This document shows, one piece after another, positions 1-6,515 of a DNA stretch of 8,777 nt (the stretch's first letter is position 1; each line of letters starts with the position of its first letter). The DNA is taken from positions 1 through 8,777 of the forward strand of contig JAILDI010000147.1 of NCBI GenBank assembly GCA_024689525.1, read 5' to 3'. The notes below the pieces were generated by a model. That model ran no database searches and was not told the DNA's origin. It saw only the letters and a list, made by a program, of their open reading frames with translations. The translations under genes were made by a program, and so were the position numbers. The stretch is from Bacteroidales bacterium. GTDB lineage: Bacteria; Bacteroidota; Bacteroidia; Bacteroidales; UBA932.

Positions 1-149
1 GCAAAAGAATCATCAATGCGCTTGATGCGCAAAGTGAATCCTCCCTCTACCTGAAGGTCGTCTGCAAACTGTCCCGCTGGGTGGCCGCAGACAGTCAATC
101 TTCCGTGATGAAAGAATATCGTTTCGAATTGGAATACAATCGACTGTAA
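1..149 (+). CDS. 3' end of an unrecognised gene
   Basis: An open frame enters from the left window edge (first full codon at 3) and ends at TAA 147-149, giving the last 48 residues of a protein. The visible part begins KRIINALDAQ and ends FELEYNRL. It is mixed in charge, with no membrane segment and no motif I recognise. Ten bases separate its stop from the GTG start of the next gene on the same strand, which fits a shared transcript. No function can be assigned from this fragment. The other two forward frames are closed by stops early in the stretch, so this is the only plausible coding frame here. Confidence 0.55.
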   Translation, partial: KRIINALDAQSESSLYLKVVCKLSRWVAADSQSSVMKEYRFELEYNRL

Positions 150-159
150 TACCTCGTAG

Positions 160-564
160 GTGACTACGGCCGCCACGGACCTGCTGGCCTTTGCTGCCCA
201 AAACGACATCAAGAATCCCGCGAAGTACATCGACAAGGTGAAAGAAGCGCTCAAGGGCTTCCGGTCTTTGGCTTCAGCGAACGGTGTCGCCCCTCTCTTC
301 ATCGACATAATAGAGTCACGCCTCTGCGAATTGTCTCCGGATGTCTTTGCTACGGCCGCCGCCACTTCGGACCTGATACGGTTCGAGATGACCGACTCGG
401 GGAACATCCACCTTTACGCGACAATCGGCGGGCAGGAAAAACGGCGGGTGTTCACAAAGAAAAACGAGCAGTATGAGGCCGTTCTGGAAGCCATGAGAAA
501 GAAGCTCTCGATAAAGGAACAGGAAGAGTTTTTGGAAAAGTTTTTCATCCTCAGCAGCATTTAG
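160..564 (+). CDS. Hypothetical protein, 134 aa, GTG start
   Basis: I do not recognise this protein. The frame opens immediately after an in-frame TAG (157-159), so GTG at 160 is the first possible start. A second GTG at 238 (residue 27) is the alternative, and the first in-frame ATG is only at 388. The N-terminal half (about residues 5-65) looks helical. Residues 72-100 read as a beta-hairpin rich in charged and aromatic residues (RFEMTDSGNIHLYATIGG). Residues 103-131 form a charged helix with many K and E. There is no signal peptide or membrane segment, so a cytoplasmic protein is likely. It probably shares a transcript with the partial gene 10 bases upstream. The absence of an ATG and of a clear ribosome site leaves the true start uncertain. 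These two genes could be cargo of a mobile element or ordinary accessory genes, and nothing in the sequence decides between these. Confidence 0.6.
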   Translation: MTTAATDLLAFAAQNDIKNPAKYIDKVKEALKGFRSLASANGVAPLFIDIIESRLCELSPDVFATAAATSDLIRFEMTDSGNIHLYATIGGQEKRRVFTKKNEQYEAVLEAMRKKLSIKEQEEFLEKFFILSSI

Positions 565-599
565 TTAGCCAATAACGGTATCAGAGAGCCATTTCAGCC

Positions 600-1052
600 A
601 TGAAGCCCTCCATCGACAGCGCCGTCGTGGCCGACGGTGCCTTCAAGATGACGGGCAAGGCCGGGAAGGACGATTTCCTGGCGGTCAATATCGACGGCGA
701 AGACTGGTTTTTCCTGATGTTCAACGACGGGACTCCCGTCCAGATCGATGTCGCAAAGAAGACGGTGACCGGCTCCGATCTCAACAACACCCTGACCGCG
801 TGTGACCTGAAGAACACGGAGGCTTACGGGGAGTACAACGATTTCATCCAGGCGTTCCTGGCGCTTCCCAAGGAGGAGCAGGCCGCGCAGGAGGCTGAGT
901 TCATCCAGCAGTACCAGGCCAAGATCCAGGATTCGCTGCTGCGGGCCACCGGGAAGCAACGCTTCGACCTTTTCCCCGAAGGGGGCGACCTCATCGACGG
1001 CACCGGCCTGCTGGGGGCGCAACTTTTCTCTTTCCGCGTGCTCAAGCAATAG
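600..1052 (+). CDS. DUF4369-like protein, apparently missing its N-terminus
   Basis: The first 60 or so residues (IDSAVVADGAFKMTGK, then a run ending in FFLMFNDGTPVQIDV) resemble the beta-sandwich DUF4369 domain. That domain usually sits at the N-terminus of Bacteroidetes TlpA/thioredoxin-family lipoproteins. Residues 80-120 form the helical segment that normally follows. Family members start with a lipoprotein signal and a first strand about 40-50 residues before the DSAVV motif. Here the ORF starts two residues before that motif, there is no signal peptide, and no Shine-Dalgarno is visible. In frame, the reading is open only back to a TAA at 573-575. No thioredoxin domain follows: the protein ends at residue 150 with LFSFRVLKQ. 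The likeliest reading is a 5'-truncated remnant, with the break between 565 and 600. It could instead be a short stand-alone protein with an unusual start. The family assignment is from remembered patterns, not a search. Confidence 0.5.
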   Translation: MKPSIDSAVVADGAFKMTGKAGKDDFLAVNIDGEDWFFLMFNDGTPVQIDVAKKTVTGSDLNNTLTACDLKNTEAYGEYNDFIQAFLALPKEEQAAQEAEFIQQYQAKIQDSLLRATGKQRFDLFPEGGDLIDGTGLLGAQLFSFRVLKQ

Positions 1053-1076
1053 GGCCGTAGAATAGTTATACTCAAG

Positions 1077-1108
1077 TTTGGAAAGCCGGGAAAGAATCCC
1101 TATCTTTG
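1077..1108 (+). promoter_or_regulatory. Bacteroidetes-type promoter of the nrf operon
   Basis: TTTG at 1077-1080 and TATCTTTG at 1101-1108 are separated by exactly 20 bases. This matches the -33 TTTG and -7 TAnnTTTG elements of the Bacteroidetes primary sigma factor. Transcription would start near 1114, about 20 bases before the nrfH start codon. A CTCAAG hexamer occurs at 1041-1046 and again at 1071-1076, the second directly ahead of the -33 box. No canonical FNR/CRP palindrome is visible. Confidence 0.75.
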
Positions 1109-1135
1109 TTAAAAACCACATTTTACTAAGACTTA

Positions 1136-1747
1136 ATGGCTCTCTCCATCAAGCTGAAACTTTGGCAAAAAGTGCTCCTGTTGTGCTTGGCGGGCGTTTT
1201 CGTAGGGGGAGGATGTCTTTTCCTGTATATGCTGCGTTTCACGACGTATCTGGGAGACGACCCTTCTGCCTGCGTGAACTGCCATATCATGCAGCCCTAT
1301 TACGCCACCTGGAACCACTCCTCGCACGGACGTGGAGAGACGGTCACCTGCAATGACTGTCACGTCCCGCACGAGAACGTGGTCCGCAAGTACGCATTCA
1401 AGGGCCTGGACGGAATGAAACACACGGGGGCTTTTCTCACCTTCAGCGAACCGCAGGTTCCTGCCGCTAAAGACCCCAGCGCCCAAGTCATCATGAACAA
1501 CTGCATCCGCTGCCATACGGAACTCACCACGGAAATGGTCAAGCTGGGCAAGATGGATTTCAAGATGACGCAGGACGGCGAGGGAAAAGCCTGCTGGGAC
1601 TGCCACCGGGACGTCCCGCACGGCGGGAAAAACAGCCTTTCTGCCACGGTCAACGCCAAGGTCCCCTTCCCGGATTCTCCGGTGCCGGAGTGGCTGCAGA
1701 AAGCCATCGGACACCATTCTCCCCACGGACATCTTCACGGAAAATAA
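1136..1747 (+). CDS. nrfH: NrfH, tetrahaem cytochrome c quinol dehydrogenase
   Basis: NrfH anchors the nitrite reductase complex in the cytoplasmic membrane. It oxidises menaquinol and passes electrons to NrfA on the outer face. The 203-residue protein has one uncleaved membrane helix (about residues 12-33) followed by a periplasmic domain with exactly four haem sites: CVNCH 46-50, CNDCH 72-76, CIRCH 123-127 and CWDCH 153-157. The first site reads CVNCHIM. The CxxCHxM pattern is typical of NrfH, where the methionine (here M52) coordinates haem 1. Length and layout match the NapC/NirT-family NrfH subgroup. The C-terminus is histidine-rich (HHSPHGHLHGK). It is the first gene after the promoter and lies 12 bases before nrfA. 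There is no strong Shine-Dalgarno before ATG 1136, as is usual in this phylum. Confidence 0.95.
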   Translation: MALSIKLKLWQKVLLLCLAGVFVGGGCLFLYMLRFTTYLGDDPSACVNCHIMQPYYATWNHSSHGRGETVTCNDCHVPHENVVRKYAFKGLDGMKHTGAFLTFSEPQVPAAKDPSAQVIMNNCIRCHTELTTEMVKLGKMDFKMTQDGEGKACWDCHRDVPHGGKNSLSATVNAKVPFPDSPVPEWLQKAIGHHSPHGHLHGK

Positions 1748-1759
1748 AAACACGGCAAT

Positions 1760-3265
1760 ATGAGCGAAAAGAAACTGAAACCCTTGCACAGTTGGATGAT
1801 CTTCGGCGGCTCCCTGGTCATCGTGTTCCTCCTGGGACTGCTGGTCTCCTCCCTGATGGAGCGTCGCGCCGAGGTGGCAAGCATCTTCAACAACCGCAAG
1901 AACCCTATGGAAGGTATCGTGGCCCAGAACCAGAAGTTCAAGAGCGACTTCCCGCGGGAGTATGAGACCTGGAAGGCCACCGAGGAGACGGATTTCCGTT
2001 CCAAGTATATGTCCTCCGACATCCAGGACGTCCTGGAGGAACGCCCCAACATGGTCGTGCTCTGGGCCGGCTATGCTTTCTCCTGGGACTACAATTCGCC
2101 CCGTGGCCACTTCCACGCCCTGGAGGACCATCGCGAAATCCTTCGCACCGGTTCTCCCACAGAGCTCTACGACGGCTCCAACCAGCCTGGCACCTGCTGG
2201 ACCTGCAAAGGCCCTGATGTGCCGCGCCTGATGGAAGAAGTCGGCCCGGCGGAGTTCTACAAGGCCAACTGGGCCAAGTGGGGCGCCGATGTGGTGAACC
2301 CCATCGGCTGCAGCGACTGCCACGACAGCGAGACGATGGACCTGCACATCTCCCGTCCCGCCCTCCGCGAAGCCTTTGCCAGTATGGGCAAGGACGTGGA
2401 CAAAGCCACGCACAATGAGATGCGTTCGCTGGTGTGCGCCCAGTGCCACGTGGAGTATTATTTTCACGACTATCCCGAAACGCCCGAAAAGGACCAGTAC
2501 CTCACCTTCCCCTGGAAATACGGCCTCACGCTCGAAGATGCCGAGAAGTACTATGACGAGATGGAGTATGCCGACTATATCCACGCCCTCTCCAAGGCGC
2601 CTATCCTCAAGGCCCAGCATCCCGGCTATGAGACTTCGCTTCAGGGCATCCACGGCCAGCGGGGCGTCACCTGCGCCGACTGCCATATGCCTTACGTGGC
2701 CGATGGTGGCGTGAAGTATTCGGACCACCACATCCAGAGCCCGCTGGCGAAGATGGACCGCACCTGCCTGGTGTGCCACCGGGAGAGTGAGGAAACCCTG
2801 CGCCAGAATGTGTATGAGCGCCAGGAGAAGTGCCTCGAGGTCCGCGACCGCCTGGAAGACCTTCTGGCCAAGGCCCACATCGAGGCCAGGTTCGCCTGGG
2901 ACAAGGGCGCCACGGAGGCTGAGATGAAAGACGCCCTGCAGGACATCCGCAAGAGCCAGTGGCGCTGGGATTATGCCGTGGCTTCCCACGGCGCTTCCTT
3001 CCACGCGCCGCAGGAGGTGCTCCGGCTGATGGGTGATGGTATCGACTATGCCGGTCAGGCCCGCCTGAAGATTGCCAAGGTGCTGGCCAAACACGGCTTC
3101 ACCGGTGAGGTTCCGATGCCCGACATCTCGACCAAGGCCAAGGCTCAGGCCTACATCGGCCTGGATATGCCCGCCATGGAGAGCAAGAAGGAAGCCTTTA
3201 TGGAGAATATCGTCCCGCAGTGGCTGTCCATCGCCAAGGAGAATGGAAAACTGCTTGATTATTAA
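1760..3265 (+). CDS. nrfA: NrfA, pentahaem cytochrome c nitrite reductase (ammonia-forming)
   Basis: NrfA reduces nitrite to ammonium with six electrons (EC 1.7.2.2) in the periplasm, using NrfH as electron donor. The 501-residue protein has an N-terminal signal/anchor helix at about 13-32. The catalytic haem site is CWTCK 146-150, with lysine in place of the usual histidine, which is diagnostic of NrfA. Four ordinary sites follow: CSDCH 184-188, CAQCH 226-230, CADCH 305-309 and CLVCH 336-340. Active-site residues expected from characterised enzymes are present: R115 in PRGHFH, Y233 in CHVEYYF and H287 in KAQH. E232, K284 and Q286 match the calcium ligands, so this belongs to the calcium-dependent class rather than the class with arginine in the KxRH position. 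The C-terminal third is helical, as in the dimer-forming part of the family. It lies 12 bases after nrfH and 5 bases before the ResB-like gene. Confidence 0.97.
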   Translation: MSEKKLKPLHSWMIFGGSLVIVFLLGLLVSSLMERRAEVASIFNNRKNPMEGIVAQNQKFKSDFPREYETWKATEETDFRSKYMSSDIQDVLEERPNMVVLWAGYAFSWDYNSPRGHFHALEDHREILRTGSPTELYDGSNQPGTCWTCKGPDVPRLMEEVGPAEFYKANWAKWGADVVNPIGCSDCHDSETMDLHISRPALREAFASMGKDVDKATHNEMRSLVCAQCHVEYYFHDYPETPEKDQYLTFPWKYGLTLEDAEKYYDEMEYADYIHALSKAPILKAQHPGYETSLQGIHGQRGVTCADCHMPYVADGGVKYSDHHIQSPLAKMDRTCLVCHRESEETLRQNVYERQEKCLEVRDRLEDLLAKAHIEARFAWDKGATEAEMKDALQDIRKSQWRWDYAVASHGASFHAPQEVLRLMGDGIDYAGQARLKIAKVLAKHGFTGEVPMPDISTKAKAQAYIGLDMPAMESKKEAFMENIVPQWLSIAKENGKLLDY

Positions 3266-3270
3266 GACCT

Positions 3271-4158
3271 ATGTGGGATAAACCCTGGCATATGAAGGAG
3301 GGCTTCCTCATCGGAGGAGGCCTTCTTTTTACGGGCGTGCTGCTGCAGGTGGCGATGGGCCCCATCCGGTGGGAGCTCTTTGCCTGGCCGGTCAATCTGA
3401 TTGTGCTGATCCTGCTGTTGACGGCTATAGGTGTGATGTTCGCGTTGCGCCGGAAAGTCTATGCCTTCGAGTGGATGATGCATGCAGGCGCCGCCGTTCC
3501 CTGCCTTGTTTACGCTGCCGCTCTGACTATGCTGATGGGCCTGCTCCCGCAGGTGCGTACGGGCGGAATGCCCTGGTTGAGCCAGATGCTGCGGTTCTGG
3601 CCATTCGTACTCATCTGGACCTGGATGATGATGATTTCGGCCCTGGCCGCGCTGAATCATCTCCTGCGCTGGAAAGTTCGTGAAATCCCGTTCATCCTGA
3701 ACCACCTGGGTGTCGTGGTCGCCATCGTTTCCGCTACACTGGGGGGAGCCGATACGCAGAGCCTGCAGCTGACAGCCTTCACGGAAGAACCGGAGTGGCG
3801 GGCCGTGGATGATGACGGAACGGTACACGAACCGGGCCTGGCCATCGAGTTGCATAAGTTTACCCTTGAAGAGTATGACGACGGCACCCCAAAGCGTTTC
3901 GCTTCGGATATCACCGTCTATACGGAAGACGGGAAGACTGTCCAGGGAACGGTGGAAGTGAACAAGCCCCTGAAAGTGAACGGCTGGAAGATCTACCAGT
4001 ACGGCTATGACGTAAGATACGGTGGCGAGAGTCCCTACAGCGTGTTCCAGCTGGTCCGAGACCCTTGGATAACGTGGGTGTATATCGGCATTTTCTTGAT
4101 GATCGCAGGCGCCCTGTGCCTGATGCTTTTTATGGCCCCTAAACCCGTGAGAGTATGA
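3271..4158 (+). CDS. ResB/CcsB-like cytochrome c biogenesis protein
   Basis: This is the CcsB (ResB) half of a system II cytochrome c synthase, which attaches haem to CxxCH motifs outside the membrane together with CcsA. The 295-residue protein has about five membrane helices in its first half (roughly 12-29, 38-58, 73-93, 108-128 and 141-159). A soluble beta-rich domain (about 165-262) follows, with the ResB-like stretch NKPLKVNGWKIYQYGYD at 231-247, and a final helix lies at 267-288. H145, in FILNHLG at the start of helix 5, is a candidate haem-contact histidine (inference). It is much shorter than the 450-550 residues of Bacillus or plastid ResB/Ccs1, as is common in Bacteroidetes. ATG 3271 lies 5 bases after the nrfA stop, and the gene ends in an ATGA overlap with ccsA, so translational coupling is likely. 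The position points to NrfHA as its main client. Confidence 0.88.
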   Translation: MWDKPWHMKEGFLIGGGLLFTGVLLQVAMGPIRWELFAWPVNLIVLILLLTAIGVMFALRRKVYAFEWMMHAGAAVPCLVYAAALTMLMGLLPQVRTGGMPWLSQMLRFWPFVLIWTWMMMISALAALNHLLRWKVREIPFILNHLGVVVAIVSATLGGADTQSLQLTAFTEEPEWRAVDDDGTVHEPGLAIELHKFTLEEYDDGTPKRFASDITVYTEDGKTVQGTVEVNKPLKVNGWKIYQYGYDVRYGGESPYSVFQLVRDPWITWVYIGIFLMIAGALCLMLFMAPKPVRV

Positions 4159-4940
4159 GTTGGGATTCGTTTATCTGGTTTGCACTGGGAGCGGTGCTCC
4201 TTTGGGCCGCAGGGGCTTTCTTTGCCTGGAAAGAACGCAAGGCGCTGGTCTATGCCTGCACGCTGGCCGGCATCGCCGTTTTCTTTGCTTTTATCCTGGG
4301 GATGTGGATTGCGCTGGAGCGTCCGCCGCTTCGTACGATGGGAGAAACCCGCCTGTGGTACTCCTTCTTCCTGCCCGTTGCCGGCATTATCGTCTACAGC
4401 CGCTGGCGCTACAAATGGATCCTCAGTTTCAGCACGCTGCTATCCTTCGTTTTCATCTGCGTCAACCTGCTGAAGCCTGGCATCCACTCCAAGAGCCTGA
4501 TGCCGGCTTTGCAGAGCCCCTGGTTTGCCCCGCACGTGATCGTGTATATGTTCTCGTATGCGCTGCTGGGCGCGGCTACGGTGATGGCCGTGTATATGCT
4601 CATCCGGAAAGGAAAAGCCACAGAGAAGGAAATCAATCTCACGGACAACCTGGTCTATGTGGGTCTGGCCTTCCTGACATTTGGGATGCTCTTCGGCGCC
4701 CTTTGGGCCAAAGAGGCCTGGGGTACCTACTGGGCCTGGGACCCCAAGGAAACCTGGGCCGCCGCCACCTGGCTCTGCTATCTGGTGTACCTGCACCTTC
4801 GCAAGGCAAAGCCCGGAGAATGGCACACCGCCTGCATCATCCTGCTGGTGAGCTTCGTCTGCCTGCAGATCTGCTGGTGGGGCATCAACTACCTGCCCTC
4901 GGCACAAGGCCTTTCCATTCATACGTACAACGTGAAATAA
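4155..4940 (+). CDS. ccsA: CcsA, cytochrome c biogenesis haem-handling protein
   Basis: CcsA presents haem at the outer face of the membrane to the cytochrome c synthase complex with ResB/CcsB. The 261-residue protein has about eight hydrophobic helices. The signature tryptophan-rich WWD loop is at 189-200 (WGTYWAWDPKET). Histidines flanking the loop, H127 (WFAPHVIVYM) and H256 (LSIHTY), match the conserved pair that binds haem in this family. The start ATG (4155) overlaps the last codon and stop of the ResB-like gene as ATGA. Together the pair is a split equivalent of the fused CcsBA synthases. In Wolinella one such fused protein, NrfI, is dedicated to the CxxCK haem of NrfA, so a similar role is plausible here. 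It is the last gene of the operon. Confidence 0.93.
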   Translation: MSWDSFIWFALGAVLLWAAGAFFAWKERKALVYACTLAGIAVFFAFILGMWIALERPPLRTMGETRLWYSFFLPVAGIIVYSRWRYKWILSFSTLLSFVFICVNLLKPGIHSKSLMPALQSPWFAPHVIVYMFSYALLGAATVMAVYMLIRKGKATEKEINLTDNLVYVGLAFLTFGMLFGALWAKEAWGTYWAWDPKETWAAATWLCYLVYLHLRKAKPGEWHTACIILLVSFVCLQICWWGINYLPSAQGLSIHTYNVK

Positions 4941-4950
4941 GGGCATTACG

Positions 4951-4968
4951 GAATATGTTATTCGTTTT
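4951..4968 (+). terminator. Weak terminator-like hairpin after ccsA
   Basis: GAATA (4951-4955) pairs with TATTC (4959-4963) across a 3-base loop and is followed by GTTTT (4964-4968). It lies 10 bases after the ccsA stop, where the operon should end. The stem is only 5 pairs and AT-rich, so it is a weak candidate. I see no better terminator before the next promoter. Confidence 0.25.
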
Positions 4969-5058
4969 CATAGTTCAACAGTTTTAGTGGGCGTCGTTGC
5001 AGGGCGCCCGGTTCGGGAGACGAAGATCGGGATCGATGGAGGAATCTCCAAGGATTAT

Positions 5059-5091
5059 AAAGAATCCTGCTGCAGAATTTGTTGATTCTTT
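5059..5091. repeat. Perfect 8-bp inverted repeat upstream of the lipoprotein promoter
   Basis: AAAGAATC (5059-5066) is the exact reverse complement of GATTCTTT (5084-5091), with a 17-base spacer. It sits about 25 bases ahead of the proposed -33 element of the downstream gene, in a 230-base stretch without genes. It could be a binding site for a dimeric regulator or part of the nrf operon's 3' structure. A smaller hairpin, TGGAG-GAAT-CTCCA, lies just before it (5037-5050). Confidence 0.4.
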
Positions 5092-5114
5092 CCCGTTTTT
5101 CCGGATGGAAAAGA

Positions 5115-5144
5115 ATTGTATTGGTTGGAGAAAGTGTATTTTTG
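5115..5144 (+). promoter_or_regulatory. Bacteroidetes-type promoter of the lipoprotein-hydrolase pair
   Basis: TATTTTTG (5137-5144) is a full match to the TAnnTTTG -7 box. ATTG at 5115-5118, 18 bases upstream, is a partial match to the TTTG -33 box. Transcription would start near 5150, leaving a leader of about 20 bases before ATG 5171. This separates the pair from the nrf operon, which ends 230 bases upstream. Confidence 0.6.
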
Positions 5145-5170
5145 CAGGGATAACCTCAGGTGTTTGTCTT

Positions 5171-5734
5171 ATGAAAAGGATTATTTGCCTTGCTGTGATG
5201 TGTCTGTTGACACTCTCGTCCTGTTCGCGTCTTCCGAATGATAATTCAGTCGTCGGAGAAGAAGGAGAGGATTTTATTACCCTTCGCTATGTGAAATGGG
5301 CCCGCCAGCCGGTTGTCTGCTATCTGGGAGGTGCCGGGGAAAGCGCTCCGGAAGGGTTTTCTGCCCCTAATGAAGACCAGTTGAACAAACTCATGAATGT
5401 CTACAATAAATACTACGGCACCTACAATGGCGTCAAAGGGATACTCTTCAGCGCTGTGGGTATCGATGGCTTCAACCCGGCGACTCTCGCAAGCGACGGA
5501 AAAGTCCGTTCCGCGGATTACAACAGGTACACTTTCACCGACGAACATCTGGCCCATGCCGTTTTCCTCCCGGTGAATGATGGCTGGGACGGGTATTACT
5601 GGGGCGACTATGAAGGTGGCTATTACTATTTCCTTCATTTCAGCATGATAGAAATGAAGGTACAGCGCCGCACCTTCGCCAGCGGAGACCGTGCCTTCAC
5701 CATCCTGGGAGGCATGCTGCCGGTAAAGAACTGA
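5171..5734 (+). CDS. Small lipoprotein with FISUMP-like C-terminal region
   Basis: The start is placed at ATG 5171. The frame is open further upstream, but the upstream codons lie in the promoter and intergenic region, whereas MKRIICLAVMCLLTLSSC is a classic lipoprotein signal with lipobox LSSC and lipidated Cys18. The mature part would be membrane-tethered. Residues 66-93 (APNEDQLNKLM, then TYNGVKGILF) and 130-153 (AVFLPVNDGW, then GYYWGDYEGGYYYF) resemble FISUMP-type (Fibrobacter succinogenes major paralogous) domains. Those read roughly 'LPT..EF..L......NGV.G..F......FLPA.G......GYYWSST...YYYLYF'. This is recognised from memory and is only moderately certain. The usual WSST is WGDY here. 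Its function is unknown; such domains occur in secreted or surface proteins of this phylum. Length is 187 residues. The hydrolase gene starts 3 bases after its stop, so the two are surely co-transcribed. Confidence 0.75.
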   Translation: MKRIICLAVMCLLTLSSCSRLPNDNSVVGEEGEDFITLRYVKWARQPVVCYLGGAGESAPEGFSAPNEDQLNKLMNVYNKYYGTYNGVKGILFSAVGIDGFNPATLASDGKVRSADYNRYTFTDEHLAHAVFLPVNDGWDGYYWGDYEGGYYYFLHFSMIEMKVQRRTFASGDRAFTILGGMLPVKN

Positions 5735-5737
5735 GTT

Positions 5738-6496
5738 ATGGATTTTAAGTTATTTGGCGAGGAGAGCGCGCCGACATTGCTGTTGATCCCGGGTTTGGGA
5801 GTATCGTATGAGATATTCCTGCCGTTGACGGAGTTGTTGAAGGACAAGTTCCGGATTATTGCGGCAGAGGTGGATGGTTTCACGCTGGGTGTCCATACCC
5901 GGTTCACCTCCGTTGACGACCAGGCGGCGCAGGTGATTGCCTATGTCAAAGAACGGCTCGGTGGCCACCTGGACTGTGCCTATGGCCTTTCGCTGGGCGG
6001 AAAGATCCTGTCCCGCGTACTGGAACGTGACGAGGTCACCATCGACCACGCCGTCCTGGACGCGGCGCCGCTGCTGCCGCTGCCCAGGTGGTTGGTCGGG
6101 CCGCTTCGCTATTACCAGTGCGCCAATGTCTGGACCTGTTATCATTGGACGGGATTCTGGCGTTGGGTGTTCCATTCGCATTACTTCGACGTGCTGCTGG
6201 ACGAATGCAAGAAGGTGTATCCGTTCGGTGGCGGGCAAGCGGTGCTGGAAGGTTACAAGTCGGTATATACCAACAAACTGGAGTCCATCCACGGGGCCGA
6301 TATCCACTATTGGCACGGCTCACTGGAGGCCTTTGTCGCCAAACCGCAGGCAGAGCATCTGAAGAGCCTCTGCCCGGAGGTCGAGGTAGAGGTCTTCCCC
6401 AAGATGAACCACGGACAATTGCTCGTGGACCATCCGGAAGAGGTCGCGTCACGAATACTGAAGTATTTCGGCAAGTCCGGTGGCTGTCGGATTTGA
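5738..6496 (+). CDS. Alpha/beta hydrolase family protein
   Basis: The 252-residue protein has the layout of a small alpha/beta hydrolase. LLLIPGLG (15-22) would form the oxyanion-hole strand and turn. The nucleophile elbow is GLSLGG (83-88) with Ser85. The catalytic His is probably H225 in KMNHGQ, and E197 in HGSLEAF is a candidate acid. Residues 112-165 form an aromatic-rich cap (RYYQCANVWTCYHW and FWRWVFHSHYF) that would shape the substrate pocket. No signal peptide is seen, so it should be cytoplasmic. The fold covers esterases, lipases, thioesterases and others, and the substrate cannot be named. It starts 3 bases after the lipoprotein stop and its stop lies 8 bases from the converging SH3-protein gene. 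Confidence 0.88.
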   Translation: MDFKLFGEESAPTLLLIPGLGVSYEIFLPLTELLKDKFRIIAAEVDGFTLGVHTRFTSVDDQAAQVIAYVKERLGGHLDCAYGLSLGGKILSRVLERDEVTIDHAVLDAAPLLPLPRWLVGPLRYYQCANVWTCYHWTGFWRWVFHSHYFDVLLDECKKVYPFGGGQAVLEGYKSVYTNKLESIHGADIHYWHGSLEAFVAKPQAEHLKSLCPEVEVEVFPKMNHGQLLVDHPEEVASRILKYFGKSGGCRI

Positions 6497-6497
6497 C

Positions 6498-6515
6498 CCC
6501 GCGCTTATTTGCGGG
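6498..6515. terminator. Short hairpin between convergent genes
   Basis: CCCGC (6498-6502) pairs with GCGGG (6511-6515) across an 8-base loop. It lies between the convergent hydrolase and SH3-protein genes and includes the SH3-protein stop codon. It has no T-run on either side, so it is at best a partial bidirectional terminator. Confidence 0.25.

Noticed and set aside
1133..3094. Long minus-strand open frame opposite nrfH and nrfA
   Set aside because: It lies exactly antisense to two certain haem-protein genes. Its translation is low in complexity (many V, L, G, H), and it has no recognisable domain. Such frames are common opposite GC-rich coding DNA.
4989..5009. GGGCG/CGCCC hairpin after ccsA
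   Set aside because: The stem is 5 pairs with an 11-base loop and no T-run follows, so it does not qualify as a terminator. It also does not fold as a tRNA.
4997..5170. 58-residue N-terminal extension of the lipoprotein
   Set aside because: The frame is open upstream, but it passes through the promoter and intergenic repeats and would bury the clear lipoprotein signal peptide that starts at 5171.
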